Assembly (NCBI RefSeq): GCF_003048405.1
Contig: NZ_PIQS01000001.1
Coordinates: forward strand, 620,001-684,000
Length of the DNA stretch: 64,000 nt
Origin: Campylobacter concisus
GTDB lineage: Bacteria; Campylobacterota; Campylobacteria; Campylobacterales; Campylobacteraceae
Reading direction: 5' to 3'
Made by a program: the position numbers and the translations under genes. A model generated the notes under the pieces. It searched no databases, was not told the origin of the DNA, and worked only from the letters and a program-made list of their open reading frames with translations. Every line of letters begins with the position of its first letter. Positions within the stretch are counted from its first letter, which is position 1. Below are positions 1 through 7,692 of the stretch, one piece after another.

Positions 1-761
1 GGGAATACGCGAGGCAAGTTTTCAACTATGCCACCACCTGTTATATGCGCCATTGCTGTGATCTTGTCTTTTAAACTTAAAAAGTCGCTCACATAAATTC
101 TTGTTGGCTCAAGAAGCACGTCGATGAGCGCTCTATCGCCCACTTTTTCGTCAAATTTTAGCCCAAGTTCGCTTACTACTTTTCTTGCAAGCGAAAAGCC
201 ATTTGAGTGCAGGCCACTACTTGGAAGTGCAACTAAAACGTCACCATATTTTACAAATTTGCTCCTATCGATCTCATCAGACTCGGCGATACCAACGGCA
301 AATCCAGCAAGATCAAAGTCACCTTTTTCATACATAGATGGCATCTCCGCTGTCTCACCGCCTATCAGTGCGCACTGCGCCTTTTTGCAGCCATTTGCGA
401 TGCTTTTTACCACCTCTTTGGCACTCTCTATCTCAAGCTTTGCTGTCGCATAGTAATCTAGGAAAAAGAGTGGTGTAGCGAAGTTGCAGATGAGATCATT
501 TACGCACATTGCGACTAGATCCTCGCCAACGCCGTCAAATTTTTTAGCGTCGATAGCTAGGCGAAGCTTCGTGCCAACGCCATCAGTCGCTCCCAAAATA
601 GCTGGATTTTTATATCCGTTTGGTAGTCTGACTGCTCCTGAAAATGACCCAATGCCACCTATAACGTTTGGTGTTTGTGTAGATTTTACGAAAGGCTTTA
701 TCGCCTCAACAAAGCTATTTCCAGCATCTATATCCACTCCAGCATCTTTATAGCTTATCAT
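1..761 (-). CDS. purM: Phosphoribosylformylglycinamidine cyclo-ligase (AIR synthetase), C-terminus cut by window
   Basis: PurM closes the imidazole ring in step five of purine synthesis, turning FGAM into AIR with ATP in the cytoplasm. The first 253 codons are visible from ATG at 761. Motifs seen: GGIGSFSG (about 35-42), GATDGVGTK (57-65), DLVAMCVND (81-89), GGETAEMP (134-141), then SSGLHSNG and ITAHITGGG near the cut. Family length is about 330-345 residues, so roughly 80-90 residues lie outside the window. It is transcribed away from coaE, which starts about 80 bp away. The two plus-strand open frames over this gene are shadows. Confidence 0.96.
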   Translation of the reverse strand, partial: MISYKDAGVDIDAGNSFVEAIKPFVKSTQTPNVIGGIGSFSGAVRLPNGYKNPAILGATDGVGTKLRLAIDAKKFDGVGEDLVAMCVNDLICNFATPLFFLDYYATAKLEIESAKEVVKSIANGCKKAQCALIGGETAEMPSMYEKGDFDLAGFAVGIAESDEIDRSKFVKYGDVLVALPSSGLHSNGFSLARKVVSELGLKFDEKVGDRALIDVLLEPTRIYVSDFLSLKDKITAMAHITGGGIVENLPRVF

Positions 762-841
762 CTTTGCCCTTTTTTGTAATTTTCTAAAACTTTAGCCAAA
801 AGTTGCTAAAATTGTTATCAATTTTCAAAAATGGAGCGAGT

Positions 842-1438
842 TTGCAGAAATTTCCAAACGCTTATGTCATCACGGGCTCTATTGCTAGTGGCAAAAGCAC
901 TGTTTTAAATTTGCTAAAAGAACGAGGTTTTAGCGTGATTGATGCTGACTTGATCGCTCATGAGCAGCTTGAAATTTGTAAATGTGAGATAGTTGAAGTT
1001 TTTGGAGAGCAAATTTTAGACGAAAGTGGTAAAATCGATCGTAAAAAGCTTGGCACGATCGTCTTTCGTGAGCCAAAAAAGTTAAAAATTTTAGAGCAAA
1101 TTTTACATCCAAAGATAAAGGAAGAAATTTTATCTCGCGCTACGAAGCTTGAGTGCTTGGGGCAGGTTTATTTTGTCGATATCCCTTTGTTTTTTGAAAA
1201 AGAGGATCGCTACGCTGAGTTTAAAAATGTTGCCGTGATTTACGCACCAAAAGAGCTTTTACTAAGCCGCTTAATGAACCGAAATGGTCTAAGTTTAGAG
1301 GATACAAAAGCTAGAGTGGAGCTTCAGATGGATATCGAGCAAAAGCGAGAAAAGGCAAATTTTGTTATAGACAACAGCGGTGATAAAGAAAATTTAGAGC
1401 AGGAACTAGAGAAATTTCTATGGCAAATTTATGGCTGA
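842..1438 (+). CDS. coaE: Dephospho-CoA kinase, TTG start
   Basis: CoaE phosphorylates the ribose 3'-OH of dephospho-CoA, the last step of coenzyme A synthesis. The P-loop GSIASGKST lies at residues 12-20 and the substrate-binding region DADLIAHE follows at about 34-41. I chose TTG at 842 because a GGAG Shine-Dalgarno lies five bases before it and the family's N-terminal strand begins here. An upstream in-frame TTG at 803 would add 13 residues without a good ribosome site. The protein is 198 residues, normal for the family. dapF follows 47 bp later on the same strand. Confidence 0.93.
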   Translation: MQKFPNAYVITGSIASGKSTVLNLLKERGFSVIDADLIAHEQLEICKCEIVEVFGEQILDESGKIDRKKLGTIVFREPKKLKILEQILHPKIKEEILSRATKLECLGQVYFVDIPLFFEKEDRYAEFKNVAVIYAPKELLLSRLMNRNGLSLEDTKARVELQMDIEQKREKANFVIDNSGDKENLEQELEKFLWQIYG

Positions 1439-1485
1439 GCTTATATAAATTTGGCAAAAAGTAGAGCAATTTTAAAGGAAAAATA

Positions 1486-2229
1486 ATGCAAGTTTCAAAG
1501 TACAACGCTAGTGGCAACGATTTTGTAATATTTCATACATTTTTGAGCAAAGATAGAGGCGAGCTAGCAAGGCAAATTTGCAGCCGAACGAACAGCGTTG
1601 GAGCTGATGGGCTCATCGTACTTTTGCCTTACGAAAAGGGCGTGAAATGGGAGTTTTACAACAGCGATGGAAGTTACGCTGCGATGTGTGGCAATGGCTC
1701 GCGCGCGGCTGCTAGATATGCCTATCTAAATGGTCTTGTTAGTTCAAACGAATTTGCTCTGCTAACTGGCAGTGGCGAGGTGATGGCAAGCGTGAAAGAC
1801 GAGTGTGTCGAGGTTGTGCTAACAAGTCCAAAAATTTTAAGTGAGCCACTAAATGAAAACGGCAAAACTTGGTACTTTTACGATACTGGCGTGCCTCATC
1901 TTGTAAATTTCACGCAAAATTTAGATGAATTTGACGTCAAAGAGTGCAGGGCGCTTCGTCAAAAATACAATGCAAATGTAAATTTAGCCAAATTTGATGG
2001 CGAAGTTTTAAAGGTGAGAACCTACGAAAGGGGTGTGGAGGACGAGACGCTAGCTTGTGGCACTGGTATGGCAGCTTGCTTTTACAGCGCTACTTTAAAT
2101 TTAAACGCACCACAATGTCTAAAAGTCTATCCAAAAAGCGGCGAGGAGCTTGGACTTAGGCTAGAAAATGATAAAATTTTATTTAGCGGAGCGGTGAAAC
2201 ACTGTTTTGATACGAGTGTCGAAATTTAG
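1486..2229 (+). CDS. dapF: Diaminopimelate epimerase
   Basis: DapF interconverts LL- and meso-diaminopimelate for lysine and peptidoglycan synthesis, using two cysteines and no cofactor. Both are visible: Cys68 in MCGNGSRAA and Cys191 in ACGTGMAAC. NASGNDF sits at residues 7-13 and YERGVEDETLACGTG matches the second half-site. At 247 residues it is on the short side of the family but complete. AAAGGA lies just upstream of the ATG. It probably shares a transcript with coaE; a weak hairpin after its stop may end that transcript. Confidence 0.96.
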   Translation: MQVSKYNASGNDFVIFHTFLSKDRGELARQICSRTNSVGADGLIVLLPYEKGVKWEFYNSDGSYAAMCGNGSRAAARYAYLNGLVSSNEFALLTGSGEVMASVKDECVEVVLTSPKILSEPLNENGKTWYFYDTGVPHLVNFTQNLDEFDVKECRALRQKYNANVNLAKFDGEVLKVRTYERGVEDETLACGTGMAACFYSATLNLNAPQCLKVYPKSGEELGLRLENDKILFSGAVKHCFDTSVEI

Positions 2230-2249
2230 CTATTTAGAGCGAGTTTTAT

Positions 2250-2292
2250 ACTTACTCTTGGCTAGTTTGGCTAGTAATGGTAAGTAAATTTT
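2250..2292 (+). terminator. Possible terminator after dapF
   Basis: ACTTAC (2250-2255) can pair with GTAAGT (2280-2285), with an inner CTAG/CTAG stem (2262-2265 and 2271-2274) and an internal loop. AAATTTTTC follows. The stem is imperfect and the T-run short, so this is a weak candidate. The rest of 2230-2430 is AT-rich spacer between convergent genes with no gene seen. Confidence 0.35.
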
Positions 2293-2429
2293 TCAAATTT
2301 ATATTACTAAATTTGTACCTAGCTGATGAAGTAAAATTTTATAGTGGTATTAATTTAAAATTTGAATACAAAATAACTAAGTTAAAAACTCGAAAAATAA
2401 ATTTTAATAAAAATTTGATAGGAATTTAA

Positions 2430-2458
2430 AAAAAAGAAAATCTCCGCCGAAGCGGAGA
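2430..2458 (-). terminator. Rho-independent terminator of rpmI-rplT
   Basis: Read on the minus strand, TCTCCGC pairs perfectly with GCGGAGA (2441-2447 with 2452-2458) around a TTCG tetraloop closed by C-G. TTTTC and then eight T follow. It lies seven bases past the rplT stop. This is a textbook intrinsic terminator. Confidence 0.93.
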
Positions 2459-2465
2459 AAAGGTG

Positions 2466-2822
2466 TTATTTCAAAGCATCTTTTGCTTGTTTTGCAAGTG
2501 CCGCAAATGCCTTCGCGTCATTCATAGCTAGATCAGCTAAAATTTTTCTATCAAGTTCTATGTTAGCTTTGTTTAGGCCGTTGATAAATCTTGAATAGCT
2601 AATGTCGTTTAGTCTGCAAGCTGCGTTGATACGAACGATCCATAAACGTCTGAAATCACGTTTTTTCTGGCGTCTGTCGCGGTATGCGTAAACTAAACTT
2701 CTCTCTAGTTGCTCTTTAGCTTTTCTAAAGTGTTTATGTCTAGCACTAAAAAAGCCACGTGCTAGCTTTAAAACTTTCTTATGGCGTCTTCTTCTAACTA
2801 CGCCTGTTTTTACTCTTGCCAT
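2466..2822 (-). CDS. rplT: 50S ribosomal protein L20
   Basis: L20 is an early assembly protein of the large ribosomal subunit. The 118 residues match the family's usual length and pattern: very basic N-terminus ([16 protein letters not shown]), [39 protein letters not shown] and a C-terminal KILADLA. It follows rpmI by about 100 bp on the same strand and ends in a strong terminator. In many bacteria rplT follows infC-rpmI and L20 represses the operon by binding its leader; here infC is about 32 kb away behind thrS, so any autocontrol must act on the rpmI leader or the rpmI-rplT gap. Confidence 0.98.
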   Translation of the reverse strand: MARVKTGVVRRRRHKKVLKLARGFFSARHKHFRKAKEQLERSLVYAYRDRRQKKRDFRRLWIVRINAACRLNDISYSRFINGLNKANIELDRKILADLAMNDAKAFAALAKQAKDALK

Positions 2823-2844
2823 ATTTATCCTTTTACAAATTGGC

Positions 2845-2880
2845 GCTCACGAAGTGAGTCTTGCCCCTAAATTTGGGGGA
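2845..2880 (-). promoter_or_regulatory. Paired inverted repeats between rpmI and rplT
   Basis: The roughly 100-bp gap holds two small inverted repeats: CTCAC/GTGAG around GAA (2846-2858) and CCCC/GGGG around TAAATTT (2864-2878). The first can form a 5-bp hairpin in the transcript just upstream of the rplT ribosome site. They could take part in L20 autocontrol or shape the rplT initiation region. That role is inference from position only. Confidence 0.35.
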
Positions 2881-2922
2881 GTTTGAATGACTTTTTTGTC
2901 AAAAACTTAAATCTAAGCTGCT

Positions 2923-3114
2923 TTATACGCCGAGCATTTTGCGAACAGCTGAGACATTTGTGCTATCCACATAGTGTGGCCCACGAAGGTCTCTCATACG
3001 CTTACTAGGTTTTTTTGTTAAGATATGGCTTCTAAAAGCAGAGCCTCTTTTTATCTTATTTTTACCTACTTTAAAGCGCTTAGCAGCACCGCGAACGGTT
3101 TTCATCTTTGGCAT
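2923..3114 (-). CDS. rpmI: 50S ribosomal protein L35
   Basis: L35 is a small basic large-subunit protein. The 63 residues carry the family pattern [33 protein letters not shown] and a closing RKMLGV. AAAAAGGA lies upstream of the ATG. It is the first gene of a two-gene operon with rplT, and has its own promoter about 45 bp upstream. Confidence 0.97.
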   Translation of the reverse strand: MPKMKTVRGAAKRFKVGKNKIKRGSAFRSHILTKKPSKRMRDLRGPHYVDSTNVSAVRKMLGV

Positions 3115-3136
3115 GCTAATCCTTTTTGAAATTTTA

Positions 3137-3164
3137 TACGCAATTGCGTAAGTTTTGGATTATA
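3137..3164 (-). promoter_or_regulatory. rpmI promoter with a 14-bp palindrome at the expected transcript start
   Basis: On the minus strand a TATAAT -10 box lies at 3164-3159. About eight bases downstream is the perfect palindrome TACGCAATTGCGTA (3137-3150), at or just after the expected transcription start and ahead of the rpmI ribosome site. It could be a protein operator or a 5-bp hairpin at the RNA 5' end. The -10 match is direct; the function of the palindrome is inferred. Confidence 0.55.
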
Positions 3165-3273
3165 GCGAAAATACCTTTAGAAAATTTAAATTTCACTTAG
3201 ACAAAATTTGCAATAAATTTACATTAAACTTAAAAAAATTTTAAAATTTATAATTAAATTATTAAAAATTGCA

Positions 3274-3279
3274 TATAAT
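3274..3279 (+). promoter_or_regulatory. -10 box of the C69 peptidase gene
   Basis: TATAAT inside TTGCATATAATC lies 38 bp before the ATG at 3317, in AT-rich DNA typical of Campylobacter sigma-70 promoters, where the -35 box is weak. A strong AAAGGAG ribosome site follows at 3304-3310. Confidence 0.6.
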
Positions 3280-3316
3280 CACATAAAGAAATTTTATTTC
3301 ACTAAAGGAGTAAAGA

Positions 3317-4813
3317 ATGAAAGGGAAAATTCTTGCATCAATTGTTGCTATGAGTGCGATTTTAGGCACAAGTAGCTTGGCATGCACTACCATTTTAGTA
3401 GGAGATAAAGCTTCAAACGACGGCTCCATGCTGGTTGCCAGGAGTGCAGATAGTAAGGCTGTGAAGGCACAAGTCTTTTTGATCCATCCGGCCACAAAAA
3501 ATCAAACTGGCATGCACAGCTCAAAGGCACATGATGGCGCAAATGACTTTACATATCCGCTTCCAAAAGATGGTATGAGATACACAACCATCGCAAACTC
3601 TCACACAAAACTTCACGGAGCGGTCGGCTACAATGAAGCTGGCGTTGGACTAAGCGGCACTGAGACCATATACGCAAAAGACGAGCTTTTAAAGATCGAC
3701 CCATATAACGAAGAGAGTGGCATCACCGAAGATGACATCCCGGACGTACTTTTGCCACGTATGAAGAGTGCAAAAGAGGGCGTTAAGCTTCTTGGTGAGA
3801 TAGTCGAGACTAAGGGCGCTGGCGAGGGCTTTGGCGTGGTATTTATCGACGCAAACGAGCTTTGGTACTTTGAAACTGGCACAGGCCACAAATGGATCGC
3901 TACAAAGATCGCTCCAGATGAGTATTTTGTTACTGCAAATCAAGGCCGCCTTCAAAACTATAAAGAGAACGATCCAAATTTTATGGGAGCAAAAGATGTG
4001 ATCAAATTTGCGATCGATAACAAGACTTATGACCCTGCAAAAGACGGAGAATTTAACTTCACAAAGGCCTATACAAGGGACGATGAGAGGGATGTGACTT
4101 ATAACTACCCACGTGTTTGCTGGGTGCAAAGCATGTTTAACCCAAGCCTAAAACAAGACTTCGCAGATGGTCAGAAATTTCCAGTATTTTTAAAACCAGA
4201 GAAAAAACTAAGTGTTGAAGACCTAAAAGCTGCGATGAGAGCCCACTACAACGGCACTGCGTTTGATAACTACGCCAGCAAAGATGAAGATAAGAAAAAT
4301 GTCTACCGCGCTATAAGCGTCTTTAGAACATACGAGTCTCACGTCATGCAGGTACGCCCATGGCTACCAAAAGAGATTGGACGCGTAACTTACGTCGCTC
4401 TTGGTATGGCCGATCTTAGTGTTTATTTGCCGTATTACGAGGGGCTTGATGGCTTTATAAAAGGCTACTCAGATGGCTCTTATGACGCTGATGATACTTC
4501 AATATACTGGGTTTATAGAAAGCTTCAAACCCTTGTGATGACTGACTATGAGAAGTATTCGCCAGTGGTAAAAGAGGCCTATGTTAAATTTGAAAAAGAG
4601 TTGGCGGTAAAACAGGCTAAATTTGAAGATGAGTACGTAAAGCTTTATAAAAAAGATAAGAAAAAAGCAGACAAACTCCTAAATGAATTTAGTAAAAAGA
4701 TGATGCAAGAGGCTAAGGATCTAACTCAGGAGCTTACAAATAAGGTCTTTACGATGCTTACAGCTGATATGGACGCTAAGCTAAAATCCCTAAATAAAGG
4801 CAAAAAAGACTAA
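3317..4813 (+). CDS. Exported C69 (PepD-like) dipeptidase
   Basis: This is a C69-family peptidase of the N-terminal-nucleophile hydrolase fold. Residues 1-22 form a signal peptide ending SSLA, and Cys23 (CTTILVG) is the expected catalytic nucleophile once it becomes the mature N-terminus. NDGSMLVARSADS, YNEAGVGLSGTET and ETGTGHKWIA are typical family segments. The 498-residue length fits. The C-terminal 70 residues are lysine-rich and helical. The likely role is periplasmic cleavage of dipeptides for amino-acid supply. It stands alone, with its own promoter. Confidence 0.88.
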   Translation: MKGKILASIVAMSAILGTSSLACTTILVGDKASNDGSMLVARSADSKAVKAQVFLIHPATKNQTGMHSSKAHDGANDFTYPLPKDGMRYTTIANSHTKLHGAVGYNEAGVGLSGTETIYAKDELLKIDPYNEESGITEDDIPDVLLPRMKSAKEGVKLLGEIVETKGAGEGFGVVFIDANELWYFETGTGHKWIATKIAPDEYFVTANQGRLQNYKENDPNFMGAKDVIKFAIDNKTYDPAKDGEFNFTKAYTRDDERDVTYNYPRVCWVQSMFNPSLKQDFADGQKFPVFLKPEKKLSVEDLKAAMRAHYNGTAFDNYASKDEDKKNVYRAISVFRTYESHVMQVRPWLPKEIGRVTYVALGMADLSVYLPYYEGLDGFIKGYSDGSYDADDTSIYWVYRKLQTLVMTDYEKYSPVVKEAYVKFEKELAVKQAKFEDEYVKLYKKDKKKADKLLNEFSKKMMQEAKDLTQELTNKVFTMLTADMDAKLKSLNKGKKD

Positions 4814-4819
4814 AAATTT

Positions 4820-4850
4820 TTGGGCGTGAAATTTAGTAGCGCCCAAGCTT
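4820..4850 (+). terminator. Hairpin after the C69 peptidase gene
   Basis: TTGGGCG (4820-4826) pairs perfectly with CGCCCAA (4840-4846) six bases past the stop. No strong T-run follows on the plus strand (GCTTTAAAC), while AAAATTTTT precedes it. It is terminator-like but could equally serve to protect the 3' end. Confidence 0.5.
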
Positions 4851-4870
4851 TAAACAAAAATTTGGCAAAG

Positions 4871-4915
4871 AGCGTTTATAATGCCGGACAAAATTTATCT
4901 CAAAGGAAAAACGCT
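4871..4915 (+). promoter_or_regulatory. Promoter enclosed by an inverted repeat, upstream of metE
   Basis: A consensus TATAAT lies at 4877-4882. AGCGTTT (4871-4877) and AAACGCT (4909-4915) form a 7-bp inverted repeat around the -10 box and expected start site. AAAGGA at about 4904 is a ribosome site for a nine-codon frame that follows. No annotated-size gene starts within 430 bp, so this may make the long metE leader or a small RNA. Confidence 0.5.
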
Positions 4916-4916
4916 G

Positions 4917-4946
4917 ATGCCTTGTCCCATGCATAAAGCTCATTAA
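4917..4946 (+). CDS. Possible nine-residue leader peptide MPCPMHKAH
   Basis: A short frame ATG...TAA encodes MPCPMHKAH, with AAAGGA about eight bases before the start and a consensus promoter just upstream. Two of nine residues are methionine, and Cys, Pro and His are also present. A role as a leader peptide sensing translation is conceivable given the structured DNA and metE downstream, but a frame this short can arise by chance. I see no terminator directly after it. Confidence 0.3.
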   Translation: MPCPMHKAH

Positions 4947-5156
4947 TCTCGGCAAAAAACATATCAGCGATTTTCAAAAAACACGCAAATTTTTAAACAA
5001 TTTCACATTTTTTTATATTGAAATAAATCCTTTTTTGCTAGCAGGTCCGTTGCATTGTAACTGCATTTTTAATAGCAAAGCTAAGCAGTGTTTGAAATTT
5101 GGCAAGGATCTTTTTAGCAGGGTTTTTTATAAATTTTACTTTAGCTTAAGAAGAAG

Positions 5157-5316
5157 TGGGTGTCATCCACCACGTGTGGTATGACCCAGACTTGTGCGCA
5201 GCGCAACAACATTGAACGTGCTGGGGGTTTGGATCCGCAGGGATAAGGGGGCGGTTTCGTAATTCTAGCCCCCTTGTACCTGCATAAAAATATTCAAGAT
5301 TGCTGTGCAGGGTACA
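5157..5316 (+). promoter_or_regulatory. Structured, GC-rich metE leader (candidate RNA switch or attenuator)
   Basis: About 160 bp that is far richer in GC than its surroundings and can fold strongly. Hairpin 1: GTCAT-ACCA with TGGT-ATGAC (5162-5185, CC bulge, loop CGTG). Hairpin 2: TTGTGCGC with GCGCAACAA (about 5191-5209). Hairpin 3: GCAGG and AAGGGGGC with GCCCCCTT and CCTGC (5237-5252 with 5268-5283), nearly continuous, 15-base loop. The 3' arm TGTACCTGCA (5275-5284) can instead pair with TGCAGGGTACA (5306-5316) with one bulge, so two exclusive folds exist 37 bp before the metE ATG. I did not recognise SAM or cobalamin riboswitch signatures. It could also be a genomic repeat element. No long open frame runs through it. 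Confidence 0.5.
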
Positions 5317-5352
5317 GATTTAATTAAAAAAAGAAATTTAAAAAGGATAAAA

Positions 5353-7626
5353 ATGATAAAAAGTTATGTTTTAGGTTTTCCAAGAATCGGAGAGAAAAGA
5401 GAGTTAAAGCGCGCGTTAGAGGGCTTTTGGGCTGGTAAAGAGGGCTTTAGTGAAGAAAATTTGCAAGAGACTGCAAAGACACTTCGCCAAAGACACTGGA
5501 AATATCAACAAGACGCTGGCATTTCGGCTATTAGCGTTAATGATTTTTCATTTTACGACCTAATGCTTGATAACATCATCGCTTTTGGCGCTACGCCTCC
5601 AAGATTTGCAAATTTAAGCGGCTTAGAGCAATATTTTGCTTGCTCAAGAGGCAATAAAAATGGCGTTGCGATGGAGATGACAAAGTGGTTTAACACAAAT
5701 TACCACTACATCGTGCCAGAGCTTAGCAGCGAGAGTAAATTTAGCCTAAAAGCGGACAAAATTTTAAATGAATACAAAGAGGCGAAGGCTAACGGCGTAA
5801 AAGGCAAGGTAAATTTGATCGGTCCTATCACATTTTTGGCCCTTTCAAAGACGACTGACGGCAGCTGCCCATTTAAGCACCTTGACGCGCTTGTAGGCGA
5901 GTATAAAAAGCTACTTGAGCAAATTTCTAAGCTTGATGATGAAATTTTAGTGCAGTTTGACGAGCCGATCTTTGTAACTGACAAAAATGAAAGCGATCTT
6001 TTGCCACTTATAACTAAGGTTTATAACGAGCTAACGGGCATTGCTAGCAATATCAAAATCGTATTTGCGACATATTTTGAGCATGCGATTAAAGCAGTTA
6101 GCGAAGTGGCTAAAACTAAAATTTACGGCATCGCACTTGACTTCATCCATGGCAAGAGAAATTTCGAGGCACTTGAGACTATCAAAAATAGCCATTTGAC
6201 ACTATTTGCTGGTGTGATCGATGGTAGAAACATCTGGAAAAGCAACATTGATGATAAGGTAAAACTTGTTCGTGAAATTTCAGAAAAAATAGGCGGCAAA
6301 GACTTTTATATCGGCACTTCATGCTCACTTCTTCACGTGCCATACACTCTAAAATATGAAGAGAATTTAAACCCAGAGATAAAAAGCTGGCTAAGCTTTG
6401 CGGTTGAGAAGCTTGATGAGATCAAGATCATCACAAAACTAGCAAACGGCGAGAAACTTGATGAGGCTGAAGCAAAAATTTACGAAGAGAACAAAAATGC
6501 AGTTAAAACTCGCGCTACTTCGAAGCTCATCCACTCTGAAAGCGTCCAAAAGCGCGTTAAAAATTTAAGTAAATTTGAGCGTGATGAGAAATTTGAAGAC
6601 CGCATCAAAATTCAACGTGAAACGCTAAAATATGGTATCTTGCCAACAACAACGATAGGTAGCTTCCCTCAAACTGTTGATCTTCGCGTACTTCGCCAAA
6701 ATTTCAAAAAAGGCGAGATCGACGCAGCTGCTTATGAAGCAGGTATCAAAAAATATATCGATCACTGCGTGAAATTTCAAGAAGATATCGGCCTAGACGT
6801 GCTAGTACACGGCGAGCCAGAGAGAAACGACATGGTTGAGTACTTTGGCGAGCAGATCAGCGGATATGCATTTAGCCAAAATGGCTGGGTACAAAGCTAC
6901 GGCAGCCGCTGCGTCAAGCCACCACTTCTCTTTGGTGACGTAAGCCGCCCAGAGCCGATGACTGTTAAGTGGATGAAATACGCTCAAAGCATCACAAAAC
7001 ACGTAATGAAGGGCATGCTAACAGGTCCTGTGACTATGCTAAACTGGAGCTTTGTGCGTGACGATCTTCCAAGAAGCGAGGTGGCAAAGCAACTTGCGCT
7101 TTGTATCTATGACGAGATCGCAGACCTTCAAAATGCAGGCATCAGAGTGATCCAAGTCGATGAGGCAGCATTTAAAGAGGGCTATCCGCTAAGAGCCGAA
7201 AATATACCAGCTTATGAGAAATTTGCGGTTGATTGCTTCAAGCTTTCAGTAAGCTCGGCTGAGGCGAAAACTCAGATCCACACGCATATGTGCTACTCTG
7301 AATTTAACGATATTATTAAGACCATTGAAGCAATGGACGCTGATGTTATCAGTATCGAAACTGCAAGAAGCGGCAACGAACTACTTAAAATTTTCAAAGC
7401 CGTTGGCTACAAACAAGAGGTCGGACCTGGCGTTTACGACATCCACAGCCCACGTGTGCCAAGTGTTGAGGAGATCGTCGCTCAGATCAAAGCTCTACTT
7501 GAAGTCTTGCCAAAAGAGCAACTCTGGATCAACCCAGATTGTGGCCTAAAAACTAGAAAATGGGAAGAGGTCGAGCCAAGCCTTAAAAACATGGTAGAAG
7601 CCGTCAAGATCGTAAGAGGTCTATAA
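5353..7626 (+). CDS. metE: Cobalamin-independent methionine synthase
   Basis: MetE transfers the methyl group of methyltetrahydropteroyl-glutamate to homocysteine using zinc. The start at 5353 follows AAAAGGA and gives the usual MIKSYVLGFPRIG opening; an upstream in-frame GTG at 5305 is rejected. Zinc ligands match the family: His645 and Cys647 (THMCYSEF), a Glu near 669 (ISIETARSG) and Cys730 (NPDCGLKTR). GPVTMLNWSF and IQVDEAAFKEG are also present. At 757 residues it is full length. It heads a pair with the MetF-like gene, separated by 66 bp holding a hairpin. Confidence 0.97.
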   Translation: MIKSYVLGFPRIGEKRELKRALEGFWAGKEGFSEENLQETAKTLRQRHWKYQQDAGISAISVNDFSFYDLMLDNIIAFGATPPRFANLSGLEQYFACSRGNKNGVAMEMTKWFNTNYHYIVPELSSESKFSLKADKILNEYKEAKANGVKGKVNLIGPITFLALSKTTDGSCPFKHLDALVGEYKKLLEQISKLDDEILVQFDEPIFVTDKNESDLLPLITKVYNELTGIASNIKIVFATYFEHAIKAVSEVAKTKIYGIALDFIHGKRNFEALETIKNSHLTLFAGVIDGRNIWKSNIDDKVKLVREISEKIGGKDFYIGTSCSLLHVPYTLKYEENLNPEIKSWLSFAVEKLDEIKIITKLANGEKLDEAEAKIYEENKNAVKTRATSKLIHSESVQKRVKNLSKFERDEKFEDRIKIQRETLKYGILPTTTIGSFPQTVDLRVLRQNFKKGEIDAAAYEAGIKKYIDHCVKFQEDIGLDVLVHGEPERNDMVEYFGEQISGYAFSQNGWVQSYGSRCVKPPLLFGDVSRPEPMTVKWMKYAQSITKHVMKGMLTGPVTMLNWSFVRDDLPRSEVAKQLALCIYDEIADLQNAGIRVIQVDEAAFKEGYPLRAENIPAYEKFAVDCFKLSVSSAEAKTQIHTHMCYSEFNDIIKTIEAMDADVISIETARSGNELLKIFKAVGYKQEVGPGVYDIHSPRVPSVEEIVAQIKALLEVLPKEQLWINPDCGLKTRKWEEVEPSLKNMVEAVKIVRGL

Positions 7627-7635
7627 TACAAATTT

Positions 7636-7660
7636 TAGCGTCTAGTAAGCCTAGGCGCTA
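7636..7660 (+). terminator. Hairpin between metE and the MetF-like gene
   Basis: TAGCGTCTAG pairs with CTAGGCGCTA around TAAGC: ten pairs, one a G-T wobble. Only a weak T-rich stretch follows (GTTTAAATTTC). It may be a partial terminator or an RNA processing barrier that lowers expression of the second gene. Confidence 0.5.
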
Positions 7661-7692
7661 AACTCCGTTTAAATTTCAAAAAAAGTTAGAAA

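Noticed and set aside
124..753. Two plus-strand open frames (109 and 89 codons) at the window start
   Set aside because: They lie antisense to purM, whose conserved motifs run through the whole stretch on the minus strand.
5157..5316. Known SAM or cobalamin riboswitch, SRP RNA, RNase P RNA or tmRNA
   Set aside because: I compared by eye with their conserved cores and saw none. The structure is kept as an unassigned leader.
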